A stretch of 64,000 bases of DNA from Setoptus koraiensis (GCA_048013815.1 CM106586.1:2232001-2296000), one strand, 5' to 3'. Shown: positions 22,787-37,091, numbered from the stretch's first letter. Notes: generated from the letters alone by a model not told the origin. Numbers and translations: made by a program.

Positions 22787-25700
22787 AAAGTTACAGTTAC
22801 AACAACTGTTACTAGTGCTTGTGTCTTGGTGTTGACGTCGCTGACAATTTTCACAGATTCATGGTGCCGATGTCACGAATCGCAAGCTTGTTTGTCTATC
22901 TATCTATCCTAATTCATTGACTATCCTTGAGCACAACAATGATCAGAACGTTAATTAGCATTGTTGTGTCTCCCATTGGCTATTTTACACAATTAGTATT
23001 AAAACTAATTTATAAACACACACTCTATTTAACCAACTACCAGAGTGTCAATAATACCAGCTAATGGTGCTAGCCAATGGCGCCTTTCACTCAATGACGC
23101 AAGCGCCACAACAGTGTCTAGACAGTTTGAACAAGACCAACGGCAACTCACTGATAAACGGATAGAACTCTCTGTCTACTATTATCTATTAGATCTGTTA
23201 GATATCACCGACAGACACTGGCGACAACAACACCGACAACAAGAGACACACGGCCAAAGGAATCACACTTGACATAAATTGTTATCGTCACATGTTATAT
23301 CTCTTATTCAGATATGCTCGCAAGTTGGACAACCAAGTTTAAGTAAATGAGTGAAAAGTTGATTCGTTAAAACAATTGTTATCGACGTTGCGACCAGTTG
23401 CTTTCAAGTATTCATTCAAGGCACCTGCTAGGCTAACCCCGGCCAACTCCTTTTCCCTTTCCTTTTCCTCTCTTGCTACAGCTACTTTCACTTTCCTCAT
23501 AAGTTTAGAAAGTTTGTTAAAAGTTTCCAGTCTCAACTTGACTTTTTTCATTCCTATATCTCGTTCTCTTACACTTCACTTCACCTCGCTAAACTTCGAT
23601 ACATTTCCATTGACTCGTTGCAACATGAACCACATTTTAAACTTGTTTATATTGTTCTATGTCATTTAAATCTACATATACTCACTCGTTCACTAACAAA
23701 CATGCACCACACAGATATAGATTGTAATTAATTGTTTCTAAAACTTTCATAATGACTCATTTCCTGACCAAGCAACAAACTCAATACAAATTGACTGCCC
23801 TTATCGCAACAGCAGCAACAAGCTTCAGTTGCAGGGCTAACAATTACTATTATCACTTATTGGCAATAAAACACTCACTCATCGAGTGAGCCATATACAC
23901 TCAAATAACAACACGCCAGATACAAACAAATAGATATACAAAGATATTGTATATCTGTTTGTTGAAACAAACATCATAACCTATTATTCAGATATAACGA
24001 AAAATAACAAAAAACCGGCAAGTTACACCGATAGGTTAATATAAATTGAAATGATCTAATGCCGCCCCCTCCTCCTGGGATGCGTAATCTTAATGACTAG
24101 TATGAGCTCAATGCCAATCAATTGTCTCGATAATGCATCGTAGAAACATTTCAATTGAGATAGCGAATCAATCAGCTTGATTCCATCAATAATTTCTCAA
24201 CTTAATTGATTAACATGAAATAAACAATGAACTGGAATTAGTTTTCTCTCCTTTTTCTCTCTCCATCCCAATCCTAATCAAAATAAATATAATCCGTTAA
24301 TCCACGCGAGAAAACATTAGCGGCAACAAACAATAGAATTACTCCCAGCATCGTTGTTGTGAAAGGTTGATTGTAATGTGTCGGTATTTTAATTTGAATA
24401 GTTGGCAGCATCAATATTGTTACCATCATCAAATTAATTGTTATTGATAATTATTGCTGCTGCTTAACTCATTTTGTATAATATATACCGTTGCTGTTGG
24501 CGCTATCCGTCTGAGCGGAAAACCCCCGTGATTAAAAGAAATGATGCTTGCAATTTTAGCTATCGCAATTTGTGCTCAAGGTCAACCTTTAGCTTGACGC
24601 TATATTGAGCACATTTGAATCAAATCAGACGAAATCTCTCGCTTGATTAATGGAGGCCGGTGTGACTTGATCAATCGTGTTGAGCTTTTGAATGAAGCGA
24701 CAAATGGCTTTCTAATGGACAAATAGCTTGATTTGTCTGATTGGACTTGCTGCCAATCAGCGAACAATTGGATGAATGGGTGAAATAGCGTCAACCTTAG
24801 AGTTGCATATCTACTGATTGATTGAGTCGACAACCAAATCAGAAAGGCCATTGTTGCTATTTACAGTGAACCAATCGAATGACATAACTCATCGATCCAA
24901 AAAAAGTGTTGATCGTAAGTGGCAGGTGGCTCCATCTTGCGGCTTACATTTCAACATTGAAATTACCAAAGGGATATAATTTACAGGTGCAATTGCATGT
25001 ATCATAATTTATGCTGAAAATACCACTAAGATGAAATCCACTAAGATCATTCAAGCAATACTATTAAGTCATACATCGTGTTATCTCTTTCTTATTGTTA
25101 GATTGCCTCTAAAGTTGAATCATTTTATTGATTCGTATTGAGCAGATTTCACGCGCATTTGTTTATTTGGTATTCTAAATAATCGGTCTTTCCAAAAGAA
25201 TCTCACTCATTCACCCATCAGGCACACAAACTGACTGAAAACGATTTATCCGTTTTACCGGCATTTCTCTTCATTATTCCCTCCCATAGCCTTGTTAAAT
25301 TATCTCATATCAAGTTTCTTATATGGTCTTAACATCGATCGACACATTGATTAATTGTTAAATTGAGCATTAGCGACGATGATAGTTGATCATTTGTCGC
25401 ATCTCAATCTTTACGTCATTTTATCAGCGTTTGGAGTTTATAGTTTTAAACAAACTCAAAAGGGCAGAGAAGAACTGTGTTCAGTTTCTCTGGTCTTAGT
25501 AATTCAGTATAAGGTTTATTCATTTGCATTCATTTTTAAAATGTCAAATGTGATTAACATCACCGTCACTGTACATATGTCATGGATGCTTTGCAAGCAT
25601 GTGTTCATGAATGTTCATGAAACAACAAAGTGTTTAGTTCAAGGGAAAGAGTTTGTCGAGATAATTTATTATGCGATAATGAAATTCTCAAACAGAACAG

Positions 25701-27758
25701 GGCCAATTGGTTGCTGATTATACGTTGAGAAAAGACGAATATTGCCGACAAGCCCGTTGCCAGAAGAGTATAATAACGAACACAAAGAGTGAATCAGACA
25801 AAAGATAATTGATTCATACGGACACATTCCAGCAGAAATTAAGTTGCTCTTGTTGACCAGCATCTAACAAACAGAATGAGAAGAAACTGTGCGAATTGTG
25901 AAGCTAGAACAGGGCCATTGTTGCGTTGCATTTTAATCCGAGCACCCCATTTTGGGTAATATAAATCAATTACAAGTACTCGTGCACGACCATTGGTTGA
26001 CGCGTTAGGATGGTCGGATCATCATCGAATCATAGTTGATATAAATAAGTTTTATTGTATTACAATCACTAGTCATTCGCTATAAATAACATTTAAATAG
26101 CCGTTTTAGACCAGCGATCCTTTCAACTTGAAAAGTATTGATCAAACATTGTTCGAATAATTTAGTATAAGGTGATTAACTTTCATTTATACACATCAAG
26201 CCGCAACCTGTTTTTGGCTTCATACAGTTCATACATATGAATGATGAATTGTAAATTGATTGAACATCATAAAGTACAATAACAACATGACAGCAGAATA
26301 GAAGAGAAAGAGAGCCAAAGAAAACGTGATCACCTGGTGATCACAATTGTAGCAATCGTTTCTTGTTATATTGGGCTTTGAATTATATTAGTGATTCTAG
26401 TGAGATGTTGCAGACACACAAACATTGCATTGCATTGGTACGAGCCGAATGAGATGCAAACAATCAAGATATTGACTTAATTAATTCGCTAATGCTCAAG
26501 TGATTAAAAATTAAATTTACCATCAGTCAACAATGGTAGATGTAAATGTGTGTATGTTAATTGTAGCTCGTGAGAGATAAGATCAAATAAGACAATAATG
26601 TCGGCTGTAATCATCGGTTTTATAGATTAAAGCAGATAAACTGATGGATTGCATCAACTACTTATCAACTACATACGCGCACGTATACATTGGACATGTG
26701 TTTATTTTTTGTTAGTATTAGTTGAGAGTTAAATTGAATTGTTTATCATGTGTCTCTCTTTTATTGTCACTATTAAAGATTCTTATTGAGTATTGATTTG
26801 ATAAAATCGATTCCAAATCAATTCAAGCACACGAATAATGTGGCAATAATGAGGAACAAGGAAGTGTTTACAACTTGTTATGTTTGCCATCATTTAAGAC
26901 ACAGTCTAGACATTTTGTGCAGAGTGAGCTCGAATGAGAGAGCGATAGAGAGGGAGAGAGTTTAGTTGTTGGTGGCAAATCAAAGTAACGGTGATAGATG
27001 AAATAAAACCAAGTTAGCAATCAAAACACTGACATCTATCTCCTATCTGTTTTATTATTTTCTTTCTTTTCGATCTCTCTCGCTCTCTCTGACTGCATCC
27101 GTTTCTATTCTATTATCTATCTTGTATTCGTTGTGAGCTGTCTTTTTTTCTACTCTATTTTGTCTTCTTTTGTTCAACACTTTCTTTCCAACTTAGATTG
27201 GCCAAAAGGAGATAACATCAACTGTGTGTGCATTGAGTTAAGGTTTACTTAACACAGAATGACAATTACATCAACTACAAGTAGTCCACTAATTAATAGA
27301 TCGTTCAAGTATCGCACAGACACTTGTGGAACACAATGCTAATTTTTATGCAATGGCCATTGATTTTAAAATGAGATTGCTTAGATTGACATTGATTGTC
27401 ATCTTACATCATTATCCTACAGCAGTACATGCCAGTGCATGTATTTTAACTGTTGCAACATAAACATTTGCCCGTTATTAATATCTATTGCTACCGAATG
27501 ATAATCATCATCGTTATGATGTAATAATGTTGTCATGAATTATTTGTTGTTTTTATTCGCTCTCTCTCATTGGATCATTCAATCAAGTTAACTGGTGATA
27601 ATCTGATAATTAATGTTTGAAACTGGCGTTTAAATTGATTAATAGATAGAGCGCACCGTTTATCGTAGTTGGTCGTTGTTTAACTCATTTAGTTGTTTTA
27701 GCGCTGATTAAATGGCTAGCGAGTATAAGTGGCCATTGAATGAGCCAGTGATAGTGAA

Positions 27759-27785
27759 AGAGAGAGAGAGAGAGAGAGAGAGAGA
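27759..27785. repeat. AG dinucleotide microsatellite
   Basis: Pure AG run of about 13 units. Confidence 0.95.
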
Positions 27786-27910
27786 CTGACAGAACGATAT
27801 AAAGGCATCATAAAGACAGATTTGCTTTTGCACAGAGACAGAGACAGCATAATGAAATGAATGAGAGACGAATGGCGACAACCATGACAACGCCACAGAC
27901 AACGACGACG

Positions 27911-27960
27911 GCAACAACAGCAACAACAACAACAGCAACAGCAATAGTAACAACAACAAC
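27911..27960. repeat. CAA/CAG trinucleotide tract
   Basis: Intergenic mixed CAA and CAG units that translate as poly-Leu or poly-Cys on the other strand. Confidence 0.9.
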
Positions 27961-28374
27961 GATGGCAACAGTAACTGTAACTGCACAGCAACGACACGGG
28001 CGAACAACAATTTAAAAGAAAAAGAAAGAGATGAGTCTTTTGATTAGGTAAGCTCGCTAAGGTTCTTCCTGGTTTCTCTGTGTCTGTGTCTTTATTCTTT
28101 CTGTCGCTGTCTCGCTAGTTGCTGGTTGCTGGTTGCTGGTTGGTGTGTCGCTCGTTTGTTGTTGCGCTGCTGTTCAAAGTCGGTCTTGGTCAATCTCAAA
28201 TCACTTTCTTCCTTCTTTTACCTTTGTGTGTGTCGCTCTTTATGATGTATTATATTAATTTACACACATTAACAACGCGATAAGACAGACAATAGACGAC
28301 TCTCGCTAGTCACTAACAACAGTAACAACTCAAACTACAACATTGAGAGACAACAGGTTGTTGTTTACAACATC

Positions 28375-28433
28375 ACAGCAGCAGCAGCAGCAGCAGCAGT
28401 AACAACAGCAACAACAGCAACAACAGCAACAGC
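28375..28433. repeat. CAG run followed by CAACAG hexamers
   Basis: About eight pure CAG units, then repeated AACAGC hexamers; intergenic, no supported gene. Confidence 0.92.
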
Positions 28434-28904
28434 AAGCTAGTTAAGAGAGAGTGAGCGAGCAAAGTGGATGTAGGACACAGGATGATGACCATCAAAGATG
28501 AGCGACACATGATTGAATATGATGATGAAAATGTTATCTAGCAAGCGTGATATTAGATTGCTTGCGTGTGTTTGTTTGTTTCTTGACCAGTTATGATTAT
28601 GACGATGATTTGCATTGCCACCCAATTGCAACAGCAACAACAACAACAACAACAACATCGAGCATGACTATACAAATGAGCTTCACAGTGTTACGTAACA
28701 AGCGCAGCCATCACGACGTTGCAACATTCTTGCATGCATTCGTGTGTCCAGTAGTGTGTGTACTTGACAGTATGCAGTTACTTGCCAGGCATGCATTGTG
28801 TGTCAGTGTGTGTGTGTGTTGTCAGTTAGTGAATATTGTCAGATAGACACACAACATCAACAACAAACTTTCAACTTGTTGCTTATTATTAGATAGACGA
28901 CTAA

Positions 28905-28925
28905 CGGTGCACGGTGCACGGTGCA
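28905..28925. repeat. Three copies of a 7-base unit (cggtgca)
   Basis: Perfect GC-containing tandem triplication in AT-rich DNA. Confidence 0.9.
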
Positions 28926-29052
28926 TGCAACTGTGTGTTGCAACACACCAATACAACGGACCGTTACATGTTGAAGTTGGTTGAGTAGGCACGACAACGA
29001 CGACACCTCAACGCACACACACTGGCTAACGAGAACAACACACTGACAACTA

Positions 29053-29090
29053 TGACCACTGCGGCCACTGCGACCACTGTGACCACTATG
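29053..29090. repeat. 9-base array (gaccactgc variants)
   Basis: Four imperfect 9-base copies; translates as a Ser-Gly-His run on the minus strand. Confidence 0.8.
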
Positions 29091-29180
29091 ACAACATGAC
29101 AAAGGATAATGATGAAAGAGGAAGGTTAAGTGAGCTGTTGTCTCACCAAAAGGCTCGCTTGTGAATACCCCGATACACAC

Positions 29181-29240
29181 AAGTATTCACAAGTATCCAC
29201 AAGTATCCACAAGTATCCACCAGTATTCACAAGTATCCAC
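29181..29240. repeat. Six-copy tandem array of a 10-base unit (aagtatccac)
   Basis: Six copies in exact 10-base register with single-base variants; intergenic. Confidence 0.95.
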
Positions 29241-30161
29241 TACAAGTATTGATGGCTGCATTGATCATTAATTTGCATATCGTCGTCATCGTGGTCATTG
29301 TCGTGCAGTGTTGTGCAGTATCAACTTGCGCTAACATGGTTGGTATTATCAATCTTGTCAAACGCAACAACAATTATGTGAGGTGAGATTGGTCACTTTT
29401 AAAGTGGACAATCAACAATGACTGTTGGCCAAAAACAAACTTTGTTGCTGTAAGAACGATGAATATTTAAAGCTGTGGGTTGCAGCTCGAGGGGAGTGCT
29501 CCCCTTTGAGTTATGTCATGCCATATCTATGCCTCTATTTACGTTGTATGCCTATTAAGCAAATCATCGATCAATTGAGCCAATTTATCCAGTCAGTCTT
29601 TTCTTTTTGCTGCCACTCGTTGGCGAGCAGATGTTGTCGTTGTTTGCAGCAACACCAACACCAACAACAATAACAACAACAACAGCAAGCCACTGTCCAC
29701 CTATTCGTCCAACCAGAGCTGCGTCTATCCGTCTTGATGGTGCGCTCGTCTGCTCGTATAACGGTGATCTAGTTGAGCCAGCAACAACACCAACCACAAC
29801 GCACAACAGCTGCCAGCACTAGATCGGGCAATCCATCGTCTTATCGTCCTATGGCTCAACACACACACACACATAGATGCAATCTCATAATGAGTCTTCA
29901 TCTCTCATAATGCCAATGGTCGTGGTTGTCGTGATTAGTATGACATTGTTGTTGTTGCTGTTGTTGTTGTTGTTGCTGCCGTCGCTGTTGCTTCTGCTTC
30001 GGCCGTGACGGCCATATCTGAGAGATGCTATCAAGATAAAGGCTTGATGAAGGCGTTAAGGAAACGGAAAGAGAGCGAGACAATCAACGGAAACTTGGGA
30101 GCAAGTTTGCTCAAAAGTGAATCTGTTGCCGTTGCCGTTGCTGTTGTTTTCGTTATTAGTC

Positions 30162-30164
<3 letters not shown>

Positions 30165-30203
<39 letters not shown>
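30165..30203. repeat. GT dinucleotide microsatellite
   Basis: About 19 uninterrupted GT units. Confidence 0.96.
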
Positions 30204-30204
<1 letters not shown>

Positions 30205-31251
30205 CGTTGGAAATGCGTAGAGACACACACGAAAGAAGCACATACAAAAGAAGTTGCGCAATTCTGCTGGTGCCAAAACAGGAACAATCGTATTCTCAAA
30301 TTTTTCATTATTCAATACGAGACACAACACACAATATAAGGGCTTGATTATTATATAATAAGCATGCAAATAAACAACGGCACACATAATTTGACACGAG
30401 CTCTCTGACATACAACCACACGCATTCACTTGAGTATGAGCAATTATTTTAAATACGACGACGACGACAACAACCAAATCATGATCAACTTCCTGTTACC
30501 ATCATCATGGCCGTCATCGTGTGTCATTTGCAACCCACTACTTACCAATACAGTTTCCAGTTTTGTTGCGCTATTTTGAGCACAATTCTAACAATGATTT
30601 CTCCTCTACTCAATAAATCGCTTTGTTTTGTTCTCCTAATATTATTATTATTTTTAATGTGGGCCTATGGTAAATCCTTCTCACTGTCCTCTTATGTTAT
30701 GTTATGTTTGTGTTGCCTGTTATCACATTAGTTGACATATTAATGCAGTGATGAATAGAAGATAATATGTGATCATGAGATAACCGTTGTTGACTAATAG
30801 AAGTGTTGATTGCATTGGCAACACCTATTAAATGTTATTACTTATTAAAGGTGCTCGTGACACCAATACTACTGTTACTTTTTACAAACGTTTACTTTTT
30901 ACGTTTATAATTATCATCACACACAAGTTTTGATTGCGCCTACTTCCAAATTGGACACTCTCTTACTTATCTGATCCACAAAATACTCTCACCAGTTGCA
31001 CTACATTGTAATAGTTACTCTTCACCATCAACTAGTATTGTAACACACCTCATAATCATAATAACAATAATTATTTTTTCCGTTTAATATCAACAACAAG
31101 TGTGAGATAAAGAAAGAGTAGGTAGTTACTCTCTAACAAGCGACACACATACAAGGAAGCTGGTTAATCGGCCAATAGTGCAAATAATCCCCAATAATCA
31201 TTCAAATAATAATCACTATAATAATGATAATTCTTTTTCGAGAAGCTCGCT

Positions 31252-31548
31252 TCAATTAGATTGGTGCCGGGTCAACTCAGCCAACTCAGACACCATGCTA
31301 TCTAATGTACATGCTTTGTAATCATTACTTCTCAAATATGTTCGGTACCTATGACATGAAAGCTTCTTCAACCTTTTCAATACTGTAATGGAAGAAAACA
31401 GAAAACACGTCGTGTTTTCAACCATAACAATACCAGCTATTAAGCCAACTATCAGTGGCATCAATAAAGCGAAACACAATTGAAATTGTGTAATGTGCTG
31501 TAATGACGTAAGCTGGTCCGTGACATACGACTAATAACAAATTTACTA
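31252..31548 (-). CDS. Possible C-terminal exon of a membrane protein (weak)
   Basis: An open stretch of about 99 codons on the minus strand ends in a stop at 31252. It has one strong hydrophobic helix (LCFALLMPLIVGLIAGIVMV), a second shorter one (FLFSSITVL), a basic patch (LKRLKKLSCHRYRTYLR) and a polar end. Two acceptor-like sites (ttattag near 31549 and ttacag near 31515) precede it. I do not recognise a family, and no upstream exon can be tied to it. A chance frame is quite possible given how many 60-100 codon frames this AT-rich region has. Confidence 0.15.
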
Positions 31549-34500
31549 ATTTGCAATTAAAATCACGACAATTGAATGATTATCCTATTGACGTGATTGG
31601 TTATGTTGTTATCTTTGTAGCAAGCTATCACTGTCTATGTAAATGCTGTTTACTAAATTGTAATGCAAATGTAGTCAGTTAATTAGTTTCCATATTAGAT
31701 GATTGGATGCAACCAAATTCTTGCATACACACACACACACACCCTGTATTAACTGATAAACTACAACTAAATCGATAATACGCTCTTAGTGAGCACGTAA
31801 ATGATTTCGCCTCAACTCAAATTCAATCAAATCCACTAATTCTGTCTACATGACTAGTCCCCACCCCCACCAATGATTGCCAGCGAAATATCTCACTATA
31901 TTCCGGCAATTAATTCCTTCTTTAATAAATTGTCGATATTTGTCTCATACAATTGTCGATTGTTGATTAGTAAGTGCAGTGAAAAACAGTTGATTTGCTC
32001 ATTCAGTTCATTCATGCAAACTATACAAAATTGATCGTTGTGATAGCTGACTATCTAGACACTAACAAGATAACAACAACCACTGACCACAGTCCAACTA
32101 ATAACCTGACTATTGCATCAAATATTGGTGTTGATGTTTGCAAGCTAACCGGTTGGATTATAAGACCAAGCAGACATGAGCGGACATAACATTATTTCAG
32201 ACTCAACTAAGCTGCTGTTGTTGTTGTTTAGCTCCTGGTCATGAAATTTGAACCAATGCATTGTTGCACAGCAACAACAACAACAACAACAACAACAGCA
32301 ACACATCTACATTATAAAACTAGATTTTTCATTAATTTTGTTGCCGTTACTGGTCATTGGGGAGAGAGAGACTTGTTACAGGTAACGGGTGAGCCCGATA
32401 TTTGGCACTATCATCAGGTATGAGGCTGTTTAATTCAACGAGCTGTTGATGGGCAAATCGTTTGCCATTCACAATATCAAATTACCACCACCAACGATCA
32501 TTAGCTCTCATTCAATTCAATACAATTGGCGTTGTTGTCGCTGTCTATGATTGCAGGAATAAACCAAAACAGTTTGAATCACTAATGATTGCTCATTAGT
32601 TATACGAGCCACCTTATAAGATAACTTGACCACTAGTATTTTGGCCAGCATTTCTCTCTTTCTCTCTTGTTGTTGAGCATTGCATCATATTTAACTAGTA
32701 TATTGTTATTATAACAACTGTACAGATCGCAACTGAATCAAGGCCATTCGTTAACTCATTATATGCTGGTGCTGCTGGTGGTCAGTCAGTTTTGTATTTG
32801 AAATTGTAATAGCAGTTAACCAAGCAACAAGCGAAAAAGGCTTACTTCAAATTATTATTATTGACTCAATGTGTGTGTGAGGCTGTAATTTAATTCAGAT
32901 CGTTTTATTCAAATATCAACAAAATTGAGCATTTGCACAGTATTTAAAATGCAATAAACAGGCCGAAAACATTTCGAGGCAGCTTTTATGTTCAATGAGA
33001 CTACTAATTACGTTTAGCAAACCTTGTCGAACCAAGCAGCTCGATAGAGGAGCGAATATTCGGCGACCATTTGATACAGGTTGACCGATTCACAACCATT
33101 TAAACCAATTGATTGCCAATAACAAGCCAGTGAATAATAATAATAATAATAAGACACAGAGAGCGAAGAAGAAGAAAAAAAAACAAGAGTGTATATAATA
33201 CAATGCCATAGTGACCCAAAAGTGTGTAAGAGATAATTGTAAATGAGTGAGTAAGCTACTGTGCCAATTACGAGTGACTTTTTATTACGTAATGTGTTAA
33301 GGGTAACACGAGCTGAATTGATGAAAGAGAGAGAGAGAGAGAAAATCTGGTCAGAAGAATGGCAAGTAGGCAGTTGAAATGCATTGAGTGACTCATTGTC
33401 ACTGGCTAACTTGTTAACTAACTTAACAGTATTACACAAGTTGACAGGACACAAAGAAAAAGAGATTCTCTTAAGTTGAGTAATTGAATGTATTATATAG
33501 TTGAAGGATTCAAGGGACAGCAACAACAACAACAGCAACAGCAACAACAACAGCCAATCAACAGTTGTTATGAGTTGAGAGTTTATTAGGACAATACTGT
33601 TATAACTACCGATGGTGACATAAACACAAATAAAAGCTCAAACTGAACAGACAATGTTGCTGCTTTGGTTGTTTGGTTGCTCGATTTCTCGCTGCTGTTG
33701 CTAGGTGATAGAGAAAAAGAAACGAGCTTCTCTCAGACTCTGTTAATCAGGTGAGAAAATGTTGCGTCAGGTGCCAAAAAGAGAGAAGAATGTATGTGAC
33801 AATCTAATCAATTGTCAATGGCACACTACACATACTGTCTGTAACATGTCTCTAGAAACACACACACACACACAAGGTCACCTCCGGCAAGAGCGACCTC
33901 TTATTATTATTATCAATAAGTCGAATGGATATTGAGTGGACCAATTGTTTTGATCCAATATGATCGCTAGCAACTGGTGTTGAACTATTTTACGCTGCCA
34001 CTATTATGTAACTATTCTATTACAGTTGCGCTAACAGTAATAGCTCTATTCTCAACCACTAGTCTACACTGTGACGCCAGATAGATGAAGAGATAGAGAG
34101 ACGGCAACGTAGATGGATAGATGACAATGAAATGATGATGATGACATACACAGTGTAACGGTGTGTGTGTGTGTGTGTGTGTGTGTGTTGTGGATATAAA
34201 TCGGATCGGATCAGATCGGATCAAAACGGCTTAGATGAGAGCAGCTAACTATTCTTGCTGCCACCATGATTGTCTGTAGTCATAAGGCTTTAGGTATGAA
34301 TGATCCAGTGGTGTGACAATTATTATTTGCCACAACACTGTGATTGTAGGTCAAAAGTGTTGCTGTTGCTGTTGTTGTCTCGATGGAATGGTTCTCAAAT
34401 GTTTTAACAAGTGGCTCGCAAGTATTTTAGATAAGTCGCCAATTGAGCAGAAGCCAGACGAAGAGCAACATTACGTATTAAATGTGTATGTTTGTGACCT

Positions 34501-34611
34501 TTTACTTTTGTGCCAATCATCAACAACATCACTGTTGACAACCACAACCACAACAACAACAACAAATGAACCGTTATCTTTCTATTAATCGCAGGTCGGC
34601 ATTCGCCCGCT
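31549..34611. other. Intergenic, no recognised gene
   Basis: AT-rich with short GA, CAA and ATA repeats. A 178-codon minus-strand frame at 33014-33550 is open mostly because of CAA/CAG and AT-rich tracts (Leu and Tyr runs) and has no family resemblance. Confidence 0.55.
34161..34189. repeat. GT dinucleotide microsatellite
   Basis: About 14 GT units. Confidence 0.95.
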
Positions 34612-34839
34612 TTATTGGCTCAACTGTATCGGCCAGTCGCTGGTAAGATCGATTTCAAGTCGACGCCAACACTTGATAGCCAGATCAGACAGATGTATAT
34701 GGATGCTCATATGTGCAGGCACTAGAATAAGGGTTTGTGTAAAGAGGATCAAGGCTATAGATGCCATAATTAGTTGATAATAGGCGCAATCTTTAATCTG
34801 ACCGAATGAAGCCAACAAAATATTATCAGCTTCATTGGT
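34612..34839 (-). CDS. Possible membrane-protein exon (weak)
   Basis: Minus-strand open frame with NEADNILLASFGQIKDC, then a hydrophobic segment (LIMASIALILFTQTLILV) and a polar end containing SDLAIKCWRRLEIDLTSDW before the stop. It reads like protein rather than repeat translation. It has no good in-frame ATG at the start and no strong splice acceptor, and I recognise no family. Chance remains the simplest explanation. Confidence 0.13.
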   Translation of the reverse strand, partial: TNEADNILLASFGQIKDCAYYQLIMASIALILFTQTLILVPAHMSIHIHLSDLAIKCWRRLEIDLTSDWPIQLSQ

Positions 34840-35426
34840 AGGTCTTTAACCTAGCTTATATCGGGTCTGTCGCTTGTTTGAAATTCTGAAATTACTGCGT
34901 GTTTCACCGTATACTTGAAACACTTTTTGCGCACTATATATTGCAACAACACTTATTCTAGTATTCGCGTACATCGTACACATTTTTGCAAATTTCCCAA
35001 AATGTGCTCAACTTGCCCCATTGGCAGTATTAACGCGATCAATTATTCATCCGCATAACTAATGAACGGTGAACATTCAGTGAACATTGGTAGCTAAAAT
35101 GGATCAGATCAGATCTATCTGTGGTGCTATAAATACAATAATAAACCCATTCAGTGATATGAGACATGATTGCGAAAATGCGAAACTCCACCGATAAGCT
35201 GTTATTTTTGCTGTCGTTGAAGTTGTAGAATTGCAACTACTACTTACACAATCACAACTGCTACCACTGCTCATAACAGTGGTAGAAGTAATTAAATCAA
35301 TCTACTTGCACAAAAATAAATCAGCAAATTAGCATCCCTATAGCAAATAAAGAAAATCTCTCCGTTCCTTTCTTTTCGTGTTTATACTAGTTGATCCTTG
35401 GTATTTTTTCTTTTTTTGCAACGAGT

Positions 35427-35615
35427 TCAATCGCATGACTTTGTAATCATCTTAGATGGCAAACATTCATAAAAAATGTCACCTCTCTCTACATTGCACT
35501 TGTCACCTGTTGCTATGAGACTTAATTTTGGCTTGGTCTTGGTCTTGTTGTTAATTGATTGCACCTGTTGTGCAACAATCAAAAGTAATAATAATCTCTC
35601 TAGATAATAGTTCAT
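35427..35615 (-). CDS. Possible small secreted protein (62 residues)
   Basis: The frame starts at an ATG at 35615. It encodes a plausible signal peptide (ERLLLLLIVAQQVQS with an upstream MNYYL), a Lys/Thr spacer (NNKTKTKPK) and a short part with three cysteines (CNVERGDIFYEC and SC). No family is recognised. It could be a complete small peptide gene or a first exon, since GT dinucleotides near the end (GAG|GTGACA) might serve as a donor. No TATA box or downstream exon was identified. The signal peptide is the only real support. Confidence 0.25.
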   Translation of the reverse strand: MNYYLERLLLLLIVAQQVQSINNKTKTKPKLSLIATGDKCNVERGDIFYECLPSKMITKSCD

Positions 35616-37020
35616 TTGGGGTCAATTGATTGTTCTTTTTTACTAGGTTCAAAGACAGTTGACAATTATATTCTATGTTGCTATATTAACCAGTTTCGAC
35701 AAAGTCACAATTTCTCCCTTGTAAGATCACTAGACACAGACCATCATTAGTAGTGGCTTATTAGAATAACTCTAATAATGCAGCCAAAATAAAGTACCGA
35801 TGTGTATGAATAGAAAACACAGCCGGATAATTATAATTTAAGTGTGAGAAGAGGAGCCAGTGTTAGAAGGTTGCTGTCGACGGCTGTTTAATTTTTGGTG
35901 CATTGTTTCAATTCGAAGCTTGAAGATGAAAAGATTTTGTGTTGGTAATTCAATACTTTGATCAGAGCTGAGGACCTGAAATGACGGCCAAAATTCTTGG
36001 ACAAATTCTTATTCATACATGTCAATCGTGTTAGTTCTAATGGTGACCACAAGTACGGTTTCGAAGAGTCTCTTTTTCCTAACAGAAATCATCGTGGGTG
36101 TGTTCCAATTCGCATCTTACCTTTGATTGTTGGGACAACAATGCAAACAACTTAGTTGACTTGATGATGATGAGTACAGACCATCAAATTTTCACAATTT
36201 TCCGGCACTGACGGCCCCTAAATCGGGCAAATTACTAGCCCGGCAAAGGCCTCGACTGTGAAGCAGAGAAGTAGCCTGTGTGAAAATGAGCCGAATCGAT
36301 CTACTAGAAAAAAGGCGCTAAATACCGAATTTGGTTGTGTCCAATGATGAGGCAAGCAAATAGAGGAAATGAAATGGAATAAAAATTGTTGCTCGTTGTT
36401 GGATCGACAAATAAACAGCTGACAGATGAAACAGTTAGAAAAAGGGTGATTACAGAATAACAACAGACTATTGTGTGATCAAGGTTGATCGTCAATATCG
36501 GACAGGTTAATGGCGATACATGACTTATCCTAAAGCGGTGAACTTGTTATTAAATGCTCATTAACAATAATGAAAAATAATGCATCGAATCGTTATAATG
36601 AATGACTAACTAACTATAACTAAACTAGATATTTAACTAACGCCAAGTTATATGCCAAGTGACTTGGTTTCGATGCTAATGATTGAGCTCTGTTGTTGTG
36701 TCTGTAACTGGTTGGCCGGTTCCTTTGGCGTGTTAGTCCCTCACTCACTTACTAAGAGTCTAGCCAAAGGTGCAGTCGTTGTCACTGTGATTAAGCCATC
36801 GATAATATGCATAGGCACAATGTGCATATTGTTGTCATATGCAACTGCTGTCATATTAACTGTGATTACTGTATTACGACGACAACATCGACGCCATCGC
36901 ATAATAATTGTACTTGTTGTTGTGGCGACGTCAGCCAAGGCTACCAAAGGTAGCAAAGGGAGAGTAGGAAGGAGCGAAAGAGCGAAAGAGAAGCTGGGCA
37001 AAAACGAAAACGAAAGGGGA

Positions 37021-37024
37021 AACG

Positions 37025-37091
<67 letters not shown>

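Larger units (their letters stand above)
21269..31250. other. Intergenic, repeat-rich, no recognised gene
   Basis: Ten kilobases upstream of the ADAMTS first exon. Content is AT-rich DNA with CAA/CAG tracts, hexamer arrays, GA and GT microsatellites and short 7-, 9- and 10-base arrays. Frames up to about 100 codons occur but are low-complexity translations of the repeats or lack any family resemblance. ADAMTS promoter elements should lie just upstream of 21268, but no clear TATA box was identified. Confidence 0.6.

Noticed and set aside
23339-23669. Charged 70-codon minus frame and overlapping 97-codon plus frame
   Set aside because: Both are open through a purine-rich (AAG-type) patch; no conserved feature, and the two mirror each other.
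33014-33550. 178-codon minus-strand frame with poly-Leu start
   Set aside because: The poly-Leu start and Tyr run come from CAA/CAG and ATA repeats on the other strand; no ATG-led signal peptide or family feature.
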